Shown piece after piece: positions 1-6,956 of a stretch of DNA of 12,537 nucleotides (its first letter is position 1; each line of letters opens with the position of its first letter). This DNA comes from Bacillota bacterium. Its GTDB lineage: Bacteria > Bacillota > Clostridia > Oscillospirales > Ruminococcaceae. Location of the stretch: the NCBI GenBank assembly GCA_023388515.1, contig JAEWGD010000011.1, positions 1-12,537 of the forward strand, given 5' to 3'. Both the position numbers and the translations under genes were made by a program. Below the pieces are notes generated by a model, which had not been told where the DNA came from, did not search any database, and saw only the letters and a program-made list of their open reading frames with translations.

Positions 1-1538
1 GCAATAGTGTTAAACTTGCTGCTGATGTTGACGGAAGCGGAGTTGTGGATATTGATGATGTTAAATATCTTAAACAGTTCGTTTTGGGCGTGATTAATCA
101 GTTCCCTGATAATGCACCTGATATACCTACAGCTGATATTCAGAAGATGGAGTCTATATTCAGTTCAGTAAATCTTGCTGATGGATATAAATCAGCTGAA
201 AACAATAATCCTTTGTATACTCAGAGATTTGGTGCAGATCCTGGTGTATTAGTTTACAATGATAGGGTATATGTTTATACTACAAACGACGTTTTGCAGT
301 ATGAAAATGGAAAATTAATTGACAATAATTATTCCAATGTTAACAAGATAAATTGCATTTCATCAGCAGATATGGTTAACTGGACAGATCATGGACCAAT
401 TCCAGTTGCTGGTTCAAGTGGTGCTTGTAAGTGGGCATCTCAGTCATGGGCACCTACGGCTGCTCATAAAAAGATAAATGGTAAAGATAAGTTCTTCCTA
501 TATTTCTGCAACAATGCTAGCGGAATTGGAGTATTAACAAGTGATAGTCCTACAGGTCCATGGGTTGATCCAATAGGAAAGGCTTTAGTTTCAAGACAAA
601 CTCCAAACGCAAATGTTACATGGCTTTTCGACCCAGCAGTGTTGGTTGATGATGACGGAACAGGATACCTTTATTTTGGTGGAGGAGTGCCAGAAGGACA
701 GAGTGCTAATCCTAAGACAGCTAGAGTTGTAAAACTTGGCGATGATATGATTAGCCTTAGCGGAACTCCACAAATGATTGATGCACCTTATATGTTTGAG
801 GATTCTGGTATAAATAAAATTGGCAATACTTATTATTATAGTTATTGCACAAACTGGAATACTGGCGGAAATAATCTAGGTATTGGTAATGGTCAGCTAG
901 CGTATATGACTAGTAATAGTCCAATGGGACCATTCACTTATAAAGGTATAATGTTTGTAAACCAAGGTACTTTCTTTGGATTACATGGAAATAACCACCA
1001 TACAATTGCTGAATTTAAAGGACAGCTTTATCTGTTTTATCATGCAAGAGCAGTTGAGGCAGCAGCAGGACTTACAGGAAATTATCGTTCTCCACAGATA
1101 GATAAAGTTACAATTAATTCAGACGGAACTTTTAAATCTGTTATTGGAACGATGAAGGGTGTTTCACAAGTTCAAACGCTCAATCCTTATCAGACAGTGC
1201 AAGCAGAAACTATATATCGTCAAGGTGGCAATGATGTTCTTGGACTTGGCGATACAACAGTAAAGACTAAAAAAGGTTCTTGGATGGGGGTTAATGGTGC
1301 TGCATTCACAAATGGTGTAACATCAGTTAATGTTCGTGTAAAATCTGCTGGAAACAGTGCTATAAAGATTTGCACAGGTGGTGAAAAGGGAACAGTAGTG
1401 GGTTATGTTGATGTTCCTGCAACTGGTGACAAATTTGTAGATATAACTTCTGGAATTTCAGGTATTTCTGGAACGCAAAACGTTTACTTCATTTTTAGTG
1501 GAGATATGGAGATAGATTTGTGGTCTTTCAATAGCTAG
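1..1538 (+). CDS. Dockerin-GH43-CBM6 enzyme, probable arabinofuranosidase/xylosidase (5' partial)
   Basis: The frame is open from the left edge, so the start and any signal peptide lie upstream. Numbering codon 45 as residue 1, the window opens in the second calcium loop of a dockerin (pattern DVDGSGVVDIDD at 24-59), so the dockerin is N-terminal to the catalytic domain. A GH43 five-bladed propeller domain spans about 60-375: the candidate catalytic base is Asp65 in GADPG, the pKa-modulating Asp is 196 in LFDPAV, and the general acid is Glu252 in FEDSG; a conserved His lies in GNNHHT (316-320). Residues about 386-497 match a CBM6 carbohydrate-binding module (QAETIYRQGG start, IDLWSF end). By family knowledge, such enzymes trim arabinose or xylose from arabinoxylan outside the cell; the dockerin would plug it into a cohesin scaffold. 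Exact substrate cannot be read from the sequence. The gene ends in TAG, 39 bases before a strong terminator. Confidence 0.9.
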   Translation, partial: NSVKLAADVDGSGVVDIDDVKYLKQFVLGVINQFPDNAPDIPTADIQKMESIFSSVNLADGYKSAENNNPLYTQRFGADPGVLVYNDRVYVYTTNDVLQYENGKLIDNNYSNVNKINCISSADMVNWTDHGPIPVAGSSGACKWASQSWAPTAAHKKINGKDKFFLYFCNNASGIGVLTSDSPTGPWVDPIGKALVSRQTPNANVTWLFDPAVLVDDDGTGYLYFGGGVPEGQSANPKTARVVKLGDDMISLSGTPQMIDAPYMFEDSGINKIGNTYYYSYCTNWNTGGNNLGIGNGQLAYMTSNSPMGPFTYKGIMFVNQGTFFGLHGNNHHTIAEFKGQLYLFYHARAVEAAAGLTGNYRSPQIDKVTINSDGTFKSVIGTMKGVSQVQTLNPYQTVQAETIYRQGGNDVLGLGDTTVKTKKGSWMGVNGAAFTNGVTSVNVRVKSAGNSAIKICTGGEKGTVVGYVDVPATGDKFVDITSGISGISGTQNVYFIFSGDMEIDLWSFNS

Positions 1539-1577
1539 TGTAAATCTGTTTTCCCTTATATCTTATAAATAGTACGA

Positions 1578-1620
1578 AAAAATCGCCCCTGTATTTTTTA
1601 ATACAGGGGCGATTTTTGTC
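1578..1620. terminator. Strong intrinsic terminator of the GH43 gene
   Basis: A perfect 18-bp stem (1578-1595 with 1600-1617) with a TTTT loop. The core CGCCCCTG pairs with CAGGGGCG, with A-tract and T-tract flanks. The symmetry means it could also stop transcription from the right. Confidence 0.95.
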
Positions 1621-1683
1621 CATAATGTTTTATTATCCTTTTAAAAACAGGTTAAAACTTTTTATGGACAGAGAAGTTTACTT

Positions 1684-1709
1684 TAGAATCTTAAATTTTC
1701 AAGATTCTA
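1684..1709. repeat. Intergenic 9-bp inverted repeat
   Basis: TAGAATCTT and AAGATTCTA pair perfectly around an 8-base loop. There is no T-tract, so it is not a standard terminator. Function unknown. Confidence 0.6.
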
Positions 1710-1850
1710 CACATATTTATTTATCTCTAATATATATTATATATGCTTATGGGATATCTTCAATAACAGAGTTATTACATTTTATTTCATTTTATTTACA
1801 AAAGGTAACAAAATCATTAAAATTAATTGTTTGTTAACAACTTACCATAA

Positions 1851-1873
1851 ATTATTAATATTTCATTAATAAT
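1851..1873. repeat. Inverted repeat upstream of the nadE promoter
   Basis: ATTATTAAT and ATTAATAAT form a perfect 9-bp dyad with a 5-base centre, about 77 bases upstream of the nadE -35 box. It could be an operator or simply AT-rich chance; I do not recognise it as a known NAD-repressor site. Confidence 0.45.
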
Positions 1874-1949
1874 ACGTTAATATTAGGTATAATTATTGTA
1901 AAGTATTGTTGGAGCTATTTAACTATAAAAAATAATCTTGCAAAAAATA

Positions 1950-1978
1950 TTGCATATAAATGCTATTTGGGTTATAAT
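1950..1978 (+). promoter_or_regulatory. Sigma-A type promoter of nadE
   Basis: TTGCAT at 1950-1955, a 17-base spacer and a perfect TATAAT at 1973-1978. The start codon is 28 bases after the -10 box, giving a short leader with no room for a riboswitch. Confidence 0.8.
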
Positions 1979-2006
1979 TAATATATGAAAGTAGGGGGAT
2001 TTAATT

Positions 2007-3905
2007 ATGAATTGTGGATTTGTAAAAATAGCTTGTGCCACGCCGAATATAAAAGTTGCTGATTGTGAGCATAATGCTAATGAAATAATAAAGATGATTT
2101 TTACGGCTGAAAGCAATGGTGCTAAATTGATTGCATTTCCCGAACTTTGTTTAACTGGCTCGACCTGTGGCGATTTGTTTTTTCAGAATACATTAATTAA
2201 ATCTGTAAGAAATTCACTTTCAGAGATAATAAACAAGACTAAAGAACTAGATATACTTATTGTTGTGGGCTTACCTTATCAACATAGGGATACGCTTTAT
2301 AATTGTGGTGCTTTGATTTACAAGGGTAGTCTTTTAGGATTTGTTCCAAAGGGAAGTGCGTCCGATAATATTGGGGGCAAGTCACGCTATTTTGCTAACG
2401 GTGCTACTAATGAATGTATTCAATTTAATGGAAAGGCTGTTCCTTTTGGTTCAAATATAATCTTTACGAATGAAAATATGCCTGAATTTAAAGTAGCAGT
2501 TGAAATATCAGAAGACTCATTGCTTGGTAATTCCTCAGGTCTTGCAAAAGCTGGTGCAACGCTGATTGTCAATCTTTCTGCAAGCTATGAAATAGTTGGT
2601 AGGTCGGATTATAGACGTACAGTTTCTATGGCGAAGTCGGGAGGGTTGCTTTGTGCATATGTTCATGTAAATGCGGGAATTGGTGAATCAACAACGGATA
2701 TGGTTTTTGCTGGGCATAATATAATATCAGAAAGTGGGAATATTCTAAGTGAATCGGAGCTTTTTAAATCTGAAATAAATTATGCAGATATTGATTTTCA
2801 AAAGCTACAAAGCGAAAGAATGCGTTCAACAGAATTTGTTTCATCTGATGAGGGGTATAGGATTGAATTTTTCTCAATGGAAAAAGAGCAAACTAATATA
2901 AAAAGAAAGTTTTCACATACACCGTTTATTCCTGATGATAATGACGAAATTGCAAATCGTTGTTCAGAAATTCATCAAATGCAGGCAGTAGGTCTTGTGT
3001 CGAGAATGAAACATATAGGCTGTAAAAATCTTGTTCTAGGGTTGTCGGGGGGGCTGGATTCAACGCTTGCATTAATAGTTGCAATTCATGCTATGGATAT
3101 GCTTGGACTTGACAGAAAGGGCATAATTGCTGTTACTATGCCTTGTTTTGGAACGTCTGATAGGACTTATAATAATGCGTGTAATCTTGCAAAGGCATAT
3201 GGAATTACACTAAAAGAAATTAATATAAGAGATAGCGTCTTGATGCATTTTAAGGATATTGGACATGATGTGGATAACCATGATAGCACCTATGAAAATG
3301 CACAGGCAAGGGAGCGTACGCAGATTCTTATGGATATTGCAAATCAGCAAAATGGTCTGTTTATCGGTACTGGTGACTTGTCCGAATCGGCACTTGGGTG
3401 GACGACTTATAATGGTGACCATATGTCAATGTATAGCGTAAATGCGTCAATCCCTAAAACATTAATGCGACACATGGTAAGCTTTGAGGCTGAAAACTCT
3501 GATGAAATGATAAAATCAGTTTTGATAGATATTAATCAAACTCCGATAAGTCCTGAGTTACTTCCACCGTCATCAGACGGCTCAATATCCCAAAAAACTG
3601 AGGATATAGTTGGTCCATATGAATTGCATGATTTCTTTTTGTATTATGTGGTTAGATATGGGTTTGAGCCGAAAAAGATTTATAGCATGGCAAAGCTTGC
3701 ATTTGATGGTGTTTATTCCAATGATGTAATTTTAAAATGGGAAAAGGTCTTTTACAGAAGATTTTTCTCACAGCAGTTTAAGCGTTCATGCTCACCAGAT
3801 GGAATTAAAATAGGAAGTGTTTCGCTATCGCCTAGAGGTGACTTTATAATGCCGAGTGACGCTTGCGTTAATGCTTGGCTAAAAAGTTTGGATGAGTACG
3901 ATTAG
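2007..3905 (+). CDS. nadE: NAD+ synthetase with N-terminal nitrilase-like domain lacking the catalytic Cys
   Basis: Makes NAD+ from nicotinate adenine dinucleotide, ATP and an amide donor in the cytoplasm. It has 632 residues, the usual two-domain length. The N-terminal CN-hydrolase (glutaminase) domain spans about 5-270. Of its Glu-Lys-Cys triad, Glu46 (FPELCLTG) and Lys115 (GFVPKG) are present, but the nucleophile position is Ser168 (VEISED, where the family has EICED); the loop after Lys115, normally LPNYxEFYE-like, is also replaced. The synthetase domain (about 315-632) looks complete: ATP loop SGGLDS at 347-352, GTGDLSESALGW at 454-465, KTEDIVGPYELHDFF at 530-544, FKRSC at 591-595 and SPRGDF at 608-613. 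Start chosen by the GTAGGGGGA ribosome site at 1990-1998. The glutaminase half is therefore predicted impaired or ammonia-dependent (inference). pyrE follows after 45 bases with no terminator between. Confidence 0.95.
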   Translation: MNCGFVKIACATPNIKVADCEHNANEIIKMIFTAESNGAKLIAFPELCLTGSTCGDLFFQNTLIKSVRNSLSEIINKTKELDILIVVGLPYQHRDTLYNCGALIYKGSLLGFVPKGSASDNIGGKSRYFANGATNECIQFNGKAVPFGSNIIFTNENMPEFKVAVEISEDSLLGNSSGLAKAGATLIVNLSASYEIVGRSDYRRTVSMAKSGGLLCAYVHVNAGIGESTTDMVFAGHNIISESGNILSESELFKSEINYADIDFQKLQSERMRSTEFVSSDEGYRIEFFSMEKEQTNIKRKFSHTPFIPDDNDEIANRCSEIHQMQAVGLVSRMKHIGCKNLVLGLSGGLDSTLALIVAIHAMDMLGLDRKGIIAVTMPCFGTSDRTYNNACNLAKAYGITLKEINIRDSVLMHFKDIGHDVDNHDSTYENAQARERTQILMDIANQQNGLFIGTGDLSESALGWTTYNGDHMSMYSVNASIPKTLMRHMVSFEAENSDEMIKSVLIDINQTPISPELLPPSSDGSISQKTEDIVGPYELHDFFLYYVVRYGFEPKKIYSMAKLAFDGVYSNDVILKWEKVFYRRFFSQQFKRSCSPDGIKIGSVSLSPRGDFIMPSDACVNAWLKSLDEYD

Positions 3906-3940
3906 TAATAATTATAATAAAAAATATATTTATATAAAAT

Positions 3941-3953
3941 GGAGGATAATATG
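3941..3953 (+). promoter_or_regulatory. Ribosome site that decides the pyrE start
   Basis: GGAGG at 3941-3945 sits five bases before ATG 3951. An in-frame ATG at 3939 overlaps this site and has no site of its own, so 3951 is preferred. Confidence 0.8.
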
Positions 3954-4601
3954 AATTACAAGGAAAGTTTTATTAAGTTTATGGCTGAATGTGGAGTGCT
4001 GACTTTTGGGGATTTCACATTGAAAAGTGGAAGGAAAGCACCATATTTCGTAAATACAGGGAATTATAATACAGGCACTCAGCTTGCAAAGCTTGGTGAA
4101 TATTATGCTGAATGTATTAAGGAGAATAATATTCAAGTTGAAACGCTTTTTGGACCTGCATATAAGGGGATTCCTCTTGCAGTTGCGTGCAGTATCGCAA
4201 TGCATAATAAGTATGGTACAGAGTTGAATTATTGCTTTGATAGGAAAGAAGAAAAGGATCATGGCGAGGGTGGAGTTATTGTTGGTAAAAAGCTTACAGA
4301 TGGCGAAAAGGTAGTGATAATTGAGGACGTTATAACTGCTGGAACAGCTATCCGTCAAGTTTTGCCTATTCTAAAAATTGCTGCTGATGTTGATATTACG
4401 GGTATGATTATTTCTGTTGACAGAATGGAAAAAGGCAAGGGTGAGCGTTCGGCTGTACAGGAGGTTAATGAGGATCTTGGTATTAAGGTTTACCCTATAA
4501 TTACAGTAATTGATATTATTGAGGCGTTGAAAAATGATATTGTTTCTGGCAAGGAATACTTAGATAAGATGCTTGAATATAGAGAAACATATGGCGTTTA
4601 A
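3951..4601 (+). CDS. pyrE: Orotate phosphoribosyltransferase
   Basis: Converts orotate and PRPP to orotidine 5'-monophosphate, the fifth step of de novo pyrimidine synthesis, in the cytoplasm. With the start at 3951 the protein has 216 residues, normal for the family. Visible features are the N-terminal substrate region (LKSGRKAPYF, about 24-33), the flexible catalytic loop DRKEEKDHGEGG at about 97-108 with its conserved Lys, Asp and His residues, and the PRPP-binding motif VVIIEDVITAGTA at about 121-133. It lies 45 bases after nadE without an obvious terminator and 55 bases before the ApgM-like gene, so the three are probably co-transcribed. No other pyrimidine gene is in view; NadE and PyrE do not share a pathway step, although both feed nucleotide and cofactor supply. 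Confidence 0.95.
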   Translation: MNYKESFIKFMAECGVLTFGDFTLKSGRKAPYFVNTGNYNTGTQLAKLGEYYAECIKENNIQVETLFGPAYKGIPLAVACSIAMHNKYGTELNYCFDRKEEKDHGEGGVIVGKKLTDGEKVVIIEDVITAGTAIRQVLPILKIAADVDITGMIISVDRMEKGKGERSAVQEVNEDLGIKVYPIITVIDIIEALKNDIVSGKEYLDKMLEYRETYGV

Positions 4602-4656
4602 AATTAATATTAATCTAAGCTTATTATAATTTTTACAATAGATTAGGAGCTTTTAT

Positions 4657-5865
4657 ATGAAATATGTTATTGTTTTATGTGATGGAATGGCAGATTATCA
4701 AATAGATGAACTTGGTGGCAAAACTCCGTTAGAGTATGCAAACACACCTAATTTTGATAAACTTGCAAAGGATTCTAAGGTAGGAATGGTTAAAACTGTT
4801 GCAGATGGTTTGAATCCCGGAAGTGATGTTGCAAATTTATCTGTATTAGGATATGACCCTGAAAAGTATTATACAGGTCGTTCGCCACTTGAGGCAGGTA
4901 GTATAGGAATAGATATGCTTGCAACAGATGTATCGCTAAGATGTAATTTAGTTACAGTTAGTGACGAGTCAAATTATGAGGATAAAACAATACTTGACTA
5001 TTGTGCTGATGATATATCAACGGGTGAGGCAAGGGTTCTGATTAAATATCTTGCTGAAAATCTTGATAGTGATGAATTTAAGTTTTATAGCGGTGTGAGT
5101 TATCGCCATTGCTTGATATGGAGTAATGGAACTCTTGAAATTGGAAGGTTGACTCCTCCACATGATATTACAGGTAAGGCTATAAAGGAGTATATCCCTA
5201 CTCATGAAAATGCAAAAAAGCTTTATGAATTAATGAAAGAGTCATATGATTTGCTGAAAAATCATCCTATTAATATTACTAGAGTTGAGAAAGGTCTTCG
5301 TCCTGCAAATAGTATATGGCTATGGGGTGAGGGAGTCAGGGCTGAACTTGACTTATTTAAGGAGAAGTTTGGGCTAAAGGCATCTATGATTTCAGCAGTT
5401 GATTTACTAAAAGGAATTGGCAAGTTTTCGGGTATGAATGTTGTTGAGATTGAGGGTGCAACTGGCTATATTGACACTAACTTTGATGGCAAGGCTAATG
5501 CAGCATTGCAAGAATTAGAGAATGGACAGGATTTTGTGTATATTCATATTGAAGCACCAGATGAATGTGGACATAGAAATGAAACACAGAATAAAGTTAA
5601 AGCAATTGAGTTAATTGATGAGAAAATTCTTGAGCCTGTTATAGCAGGACTTGAGAAAATGGGTGATTACAGGATAATGATAGTTCCTGACCATGCAACA
5701 CCACTTTCGTTAAGAACACATACTAATGACCCTGTTCCGTTTTTTATCTATGATAGTACAGTGGTTTTGAATGGCGTAGATGTTTTTAACGAGGAAACAG
5801 CTAAAAGTACGGGTATTTATATAGAAAAAGGTCACGAAATGATGAGAAAATTTTTAGGATTGTAG
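4657..5865 (+). CDS. apgM: ApgM-type cofactor-independent phosphoglycerate mutase / proposed homoserine kinase
   Basis: A 402-residue member of the alkaline phosphatase superfamily, of the archaeal-type phosphoglycerate mutase branch rather than GpmI. Metal and catalytic landmarks: Asp9 in CDGMAD; NPGSDVANLSVLGYDP at 53-68, which carries the likely phospho-accepting serine (Ser62); APDECGH at 300-306; VPDHATP at 343-349; and RTHTNDPVPF at 353-362. By family knowledge it interconverts 2- and 3-phosphoglycerate. However, bacterial proteins of this length class have also been proposed to act as an alternative homoserine kinase where they sit with threonine genes; no threonine gene is visible here, so context does not settle it. 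Start supported by AGGAG at 4645-4649, seven bases before ATG. A weak dyad (TAATCTA 4611-4617 with TAGATTA 4639-4645) precedes the gene. Confidence 0.85.
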   Translation: MKYVIVLCDGMADYQIDELGGKTPLEYANTPNFDKLAKDSKVGMVKTVADGLNPGSDVANLSVLGYDPEKYYTGRSPLEAGSIGIDMLATDVSLRCNLVTVSDESNYEDKTILDYCADDISTGEARVLIKYLAENLDSDEFKFYSGVSYRHCLIWSNGTLEIGRLTPPHDITGKAIKEYIPTHENAKKLYELMKESYDLLKNHPINITRVEKGLRPANSIWLWGEGVRAELDLFKEKFGLKASMISAVDLLKGIGKFSGMNVVEIEGATGYIDTNFDGKANAALQELENGQDFVYIHIEAPDECGHRNETQNKVKAIELIDEKILEPVIAGLEKMGDYRIMIVPDHATPLSLRTHTNDPVPFFIYDSTVVLNGVDVFNEETAKSTGIYIEKGHEMMRKFLGL

Positions 5866-5913
5866 TGTAAAATAAAAAACCTATTTTGTTTATAATTTAT
5901 TTACATATAATTC

Positions 5914-5952
5914 ATTGGACGTTAACCAATAATAAAAAATAAGGTGTATAAT
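5914..5952 (+). promoter_or_regulatory. Promoter region of the riboswitch-cohesin unit, with overlapping dyad
   Basis: A perfect TATAAT lies at 5947-5952, about 40 bases before the riboswitch core. No good -35 box stands at 17 bases; TTAACC at 5922-5927 gives a 19-base gap. The dyad ATTGG/CCAAT (5914-5918 and 5926-5930) covers the -35 region and could bind a regulator. Confidence 0.55.
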
Positions 5953-5989
5953 ATAGACATAGAAAGAAACAAAGAAGCAGAAAAACAAT

Positions 5990-6073
5990 TAAATATTTGG
6001 CAAACTTATCGAAAGATAAGGACGCAAAACTACAGGGCCTTAACATTATGTTATGGTAGCCAGTTGCAGTTTA
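5990..6073 (+). promoter_or_regulatory. Cyclic di-GMP-I (GEMM-I) riboswitch aptamer
   Basis: Hallmarks in order: a GGCAAA strand (5999-6004); hairpin CTTATC-GAAA-GATAAG (6005-6020) with a GNRA tetraloop; the invariant GACGCAAA joining strand (6021-6028); a second hairpin closed by CTAC/GTAG (6030-6033 with 6056-6059) that holds a tetraloop-receptor-like pair, CCTTAA (6038-6043) and TATGG (6052-6056); and the closing AGCCAGTTGC strand (6058-6067), whose TTGC can pair with GCAA at 6000-6003. This is the consensus of the c-di-GMP class I aptamer. The 5' and 3' limits are approximate because the outer P1 helix is weak. It lies directly upstream of a terminator and the cohesin-dockerin gene, and so is its expression platform sensor. 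Confidence 0.93.
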
Positions 6074-6082
6074 CGACTTTTC

Positions 6083-6117
6083 AGTCGGCGTTCTTGTTAT
6101 TAGAATGCCGACTTTTT
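6083..6117 (+). terminator. Riboswitch-controlled intrinsic terminator
   Basis: Twelve-pair stem AGTCGGCGTTCT (6083-6094) with AGAATGCCGACT (6102-6113), one G-U pair, a 7-base loop, then a T run to 6117. A competing small hairpin, CGACT (6074-6078) with AGTCG (6083-6087), uses the left terminator arm and is a candidate antiterminator. It lies between the aptamer and the ribosome site at 6127-6133, so ligand state should decide readthrough. The direction (on or off) cannot be fixed by eye. Confidence 0.88.
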
Positions 6118-6140
6118 AAATTTTATGAGGAGGTTTTTTT

Positions 6141-6893
6141 ATGAAAAATACAGTAAAAACATTATTGAGTGGATTAACAACATTGGCGGTTGCTTTTTCA
6201 GCTATGTCATTCACAGCTTTGGCGACTGAAAGCAAAGACATTAATGATATGACAGAGTTAGTTATTTCTAGCCATGAAGCTTATGCAGGGGATGTTGTTA
6301 CTGTTACTGTAGGCATAAAAAACAATCCTGGGATTACAGCTTTTGGTGCAGTATTAAATTATGATTCAGAATTGGAATTTGTGGAGTATGAGAAACAAAG
6401 TTTAATGTCAATGGTTAATGCACAAACTCTGGACACGAATATAGCTATTGGTGCAGCGTCGAGTTCTATATCTACAAAAGATGCATCAGTTATAAATTTG
6501 ATGTTTAAGGTTCCAGAAGATGCAGAAAGTGACACTGTTTACTATATTAATTGGGTAAAGATTCAACAGCTAGCATGTAATAATAAAGAAATAATTAGTA
6601 CACAAACAAATGGTAGTATAACTGTGATTGAAAGAAAAGTACAACCACAAGAAATTGGAAACATTAATTCCGACAATAAAATTGATGCTACAGATGCTAC
6701 ATTAATACTTAAACATTATACAGCTTCAATGTTGAATAAAAAATCTGAATTATCAGAAGAGAGTTTAAAAGCAGCTGATATTAATAAAGATGGTATTGTG
6801 AATTCTACGGATGCATTTTTAATACTTAAATTTTACGTTAATAGTCTACTCAACCCAAATATAACTTTGGATGATGTTCTTAAAGGTTCATAA
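6141..6893 (+). CDS. Secreted cohesin-dockerin protein, putative adaptor scaffoldin
   Basis: A 250-residue exported protein. Residues 1-28 form a signal peptide (Lys-rich start, hydrophobic core, ALA just before Thr29). Residues about 37-163 look like a single cohesin domain (ELVISSHEAYAGDVVTVTV opening; GITAFGAVLNYDS at 64-76; INLMFKVPEDA at 118-128). Residues 172-237 form a dockerin with two calcium-loop/helix repeats: NINSDNKIDATD (174-185) and DINKDGIVNSTD (213-224). One cohesin plus one dockerin is the plan of ScaC-like adaptors in ruminococcal cellulosomes, which link dockerin enzymes to a larger scaffold; this role is inferred. A strong site, GAGGAGG (6127-6133), precedes ATG. Expression is predicted to respond to c-di-GMP through the upstream riboswitch. 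The N-terminal cohesin is divergent; the dockerin call is firmer than the cohesin call. Confidence 0.85.
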   Translation: MKNTVKTLLSGLTTLAVAFSAMSFTALATESKDINDMTELVISSHEAYAGDVVTVTVGIKNNPGITAFGAVLNYDSELEFVEYEKQSLMSMVNAQTLDTNIAIGAASSSISTKDASVINLMFKVPEDAESDTVYYINWVKIQQLACNNKEIISTQTNGSITVIERKVQPQEIGNINSDNKIDATDATLILKHYTASMLNKKSELSEESLKAADINKDGIVNSTDAFLILKFYVNSLLNPNITLDDVLKGS

Positions 6894-6896
6894 TAA

Positions 6897-6952
6897 AAAT
6901 AGACCTCTTTTAAATCTGCTAATGCATGATATTAAAAGAGGTCTATTTATTT
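6897..6952. terminator. Bidirectional terminator between convergent genes
   Basis: A perfect 17-bp stem (6897-6913 with 6932-6948; core AGACCTCTTTTAA) with an 18-base loop, followed by T-rich DNA. It serves the cohesin gene on the plus strand and the alcohol dehydrogenase gene on the minus strand. Confidence 0.9.
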
Positions 6953-6956
6953 TAGT

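Larger units (their letters stand above)
1539..2006. other. Non-coding interval between GH43 gene and nadE
   Basis: A 468-base gap. Besides the terminator it is very AT-rich and holds three inverted repeats (1617-1625/1662-1670, 1684-1692/1701-1709 and 1851-1859/1865-1873) and the nadE promoter. A 73-codon open frame here has no ribosome site, starts inside the terminator and shows no recognisable domain, so I do not call a gene. Confidence 0.7.

Noticed and set aside
1616..1837. A 73-codon plus-strand open frame after the GH43 gene
   Set aside because: It begins inside a terminator T-tract, has no ribosome site, and is AT-biased low-complexity sequence with no recognisable domain.
3930..4358. 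A 142-codon minus-strand open frame opposite pyrE
   Set aside because: It is a shadow of pyrE, whose PRPP and catalytic motifs are clear; no ribosome site or domain is seen on the minus strand.
4611..4645. TAATCTA/TAGATTA dyad between pyrE and apgM as a terminator or riboswitch
   Set aside because: Only seven AT-rich pairs around a 21-base loop and no T-tract. It is too weak to call, although it touches the ribosome site.
5944..6144. A 66-codon plus-strand open frame before the cohesin gene
   Set aside because: It runs through the riboswitch and terminator, and structured RNA explains the conservation-like features better.
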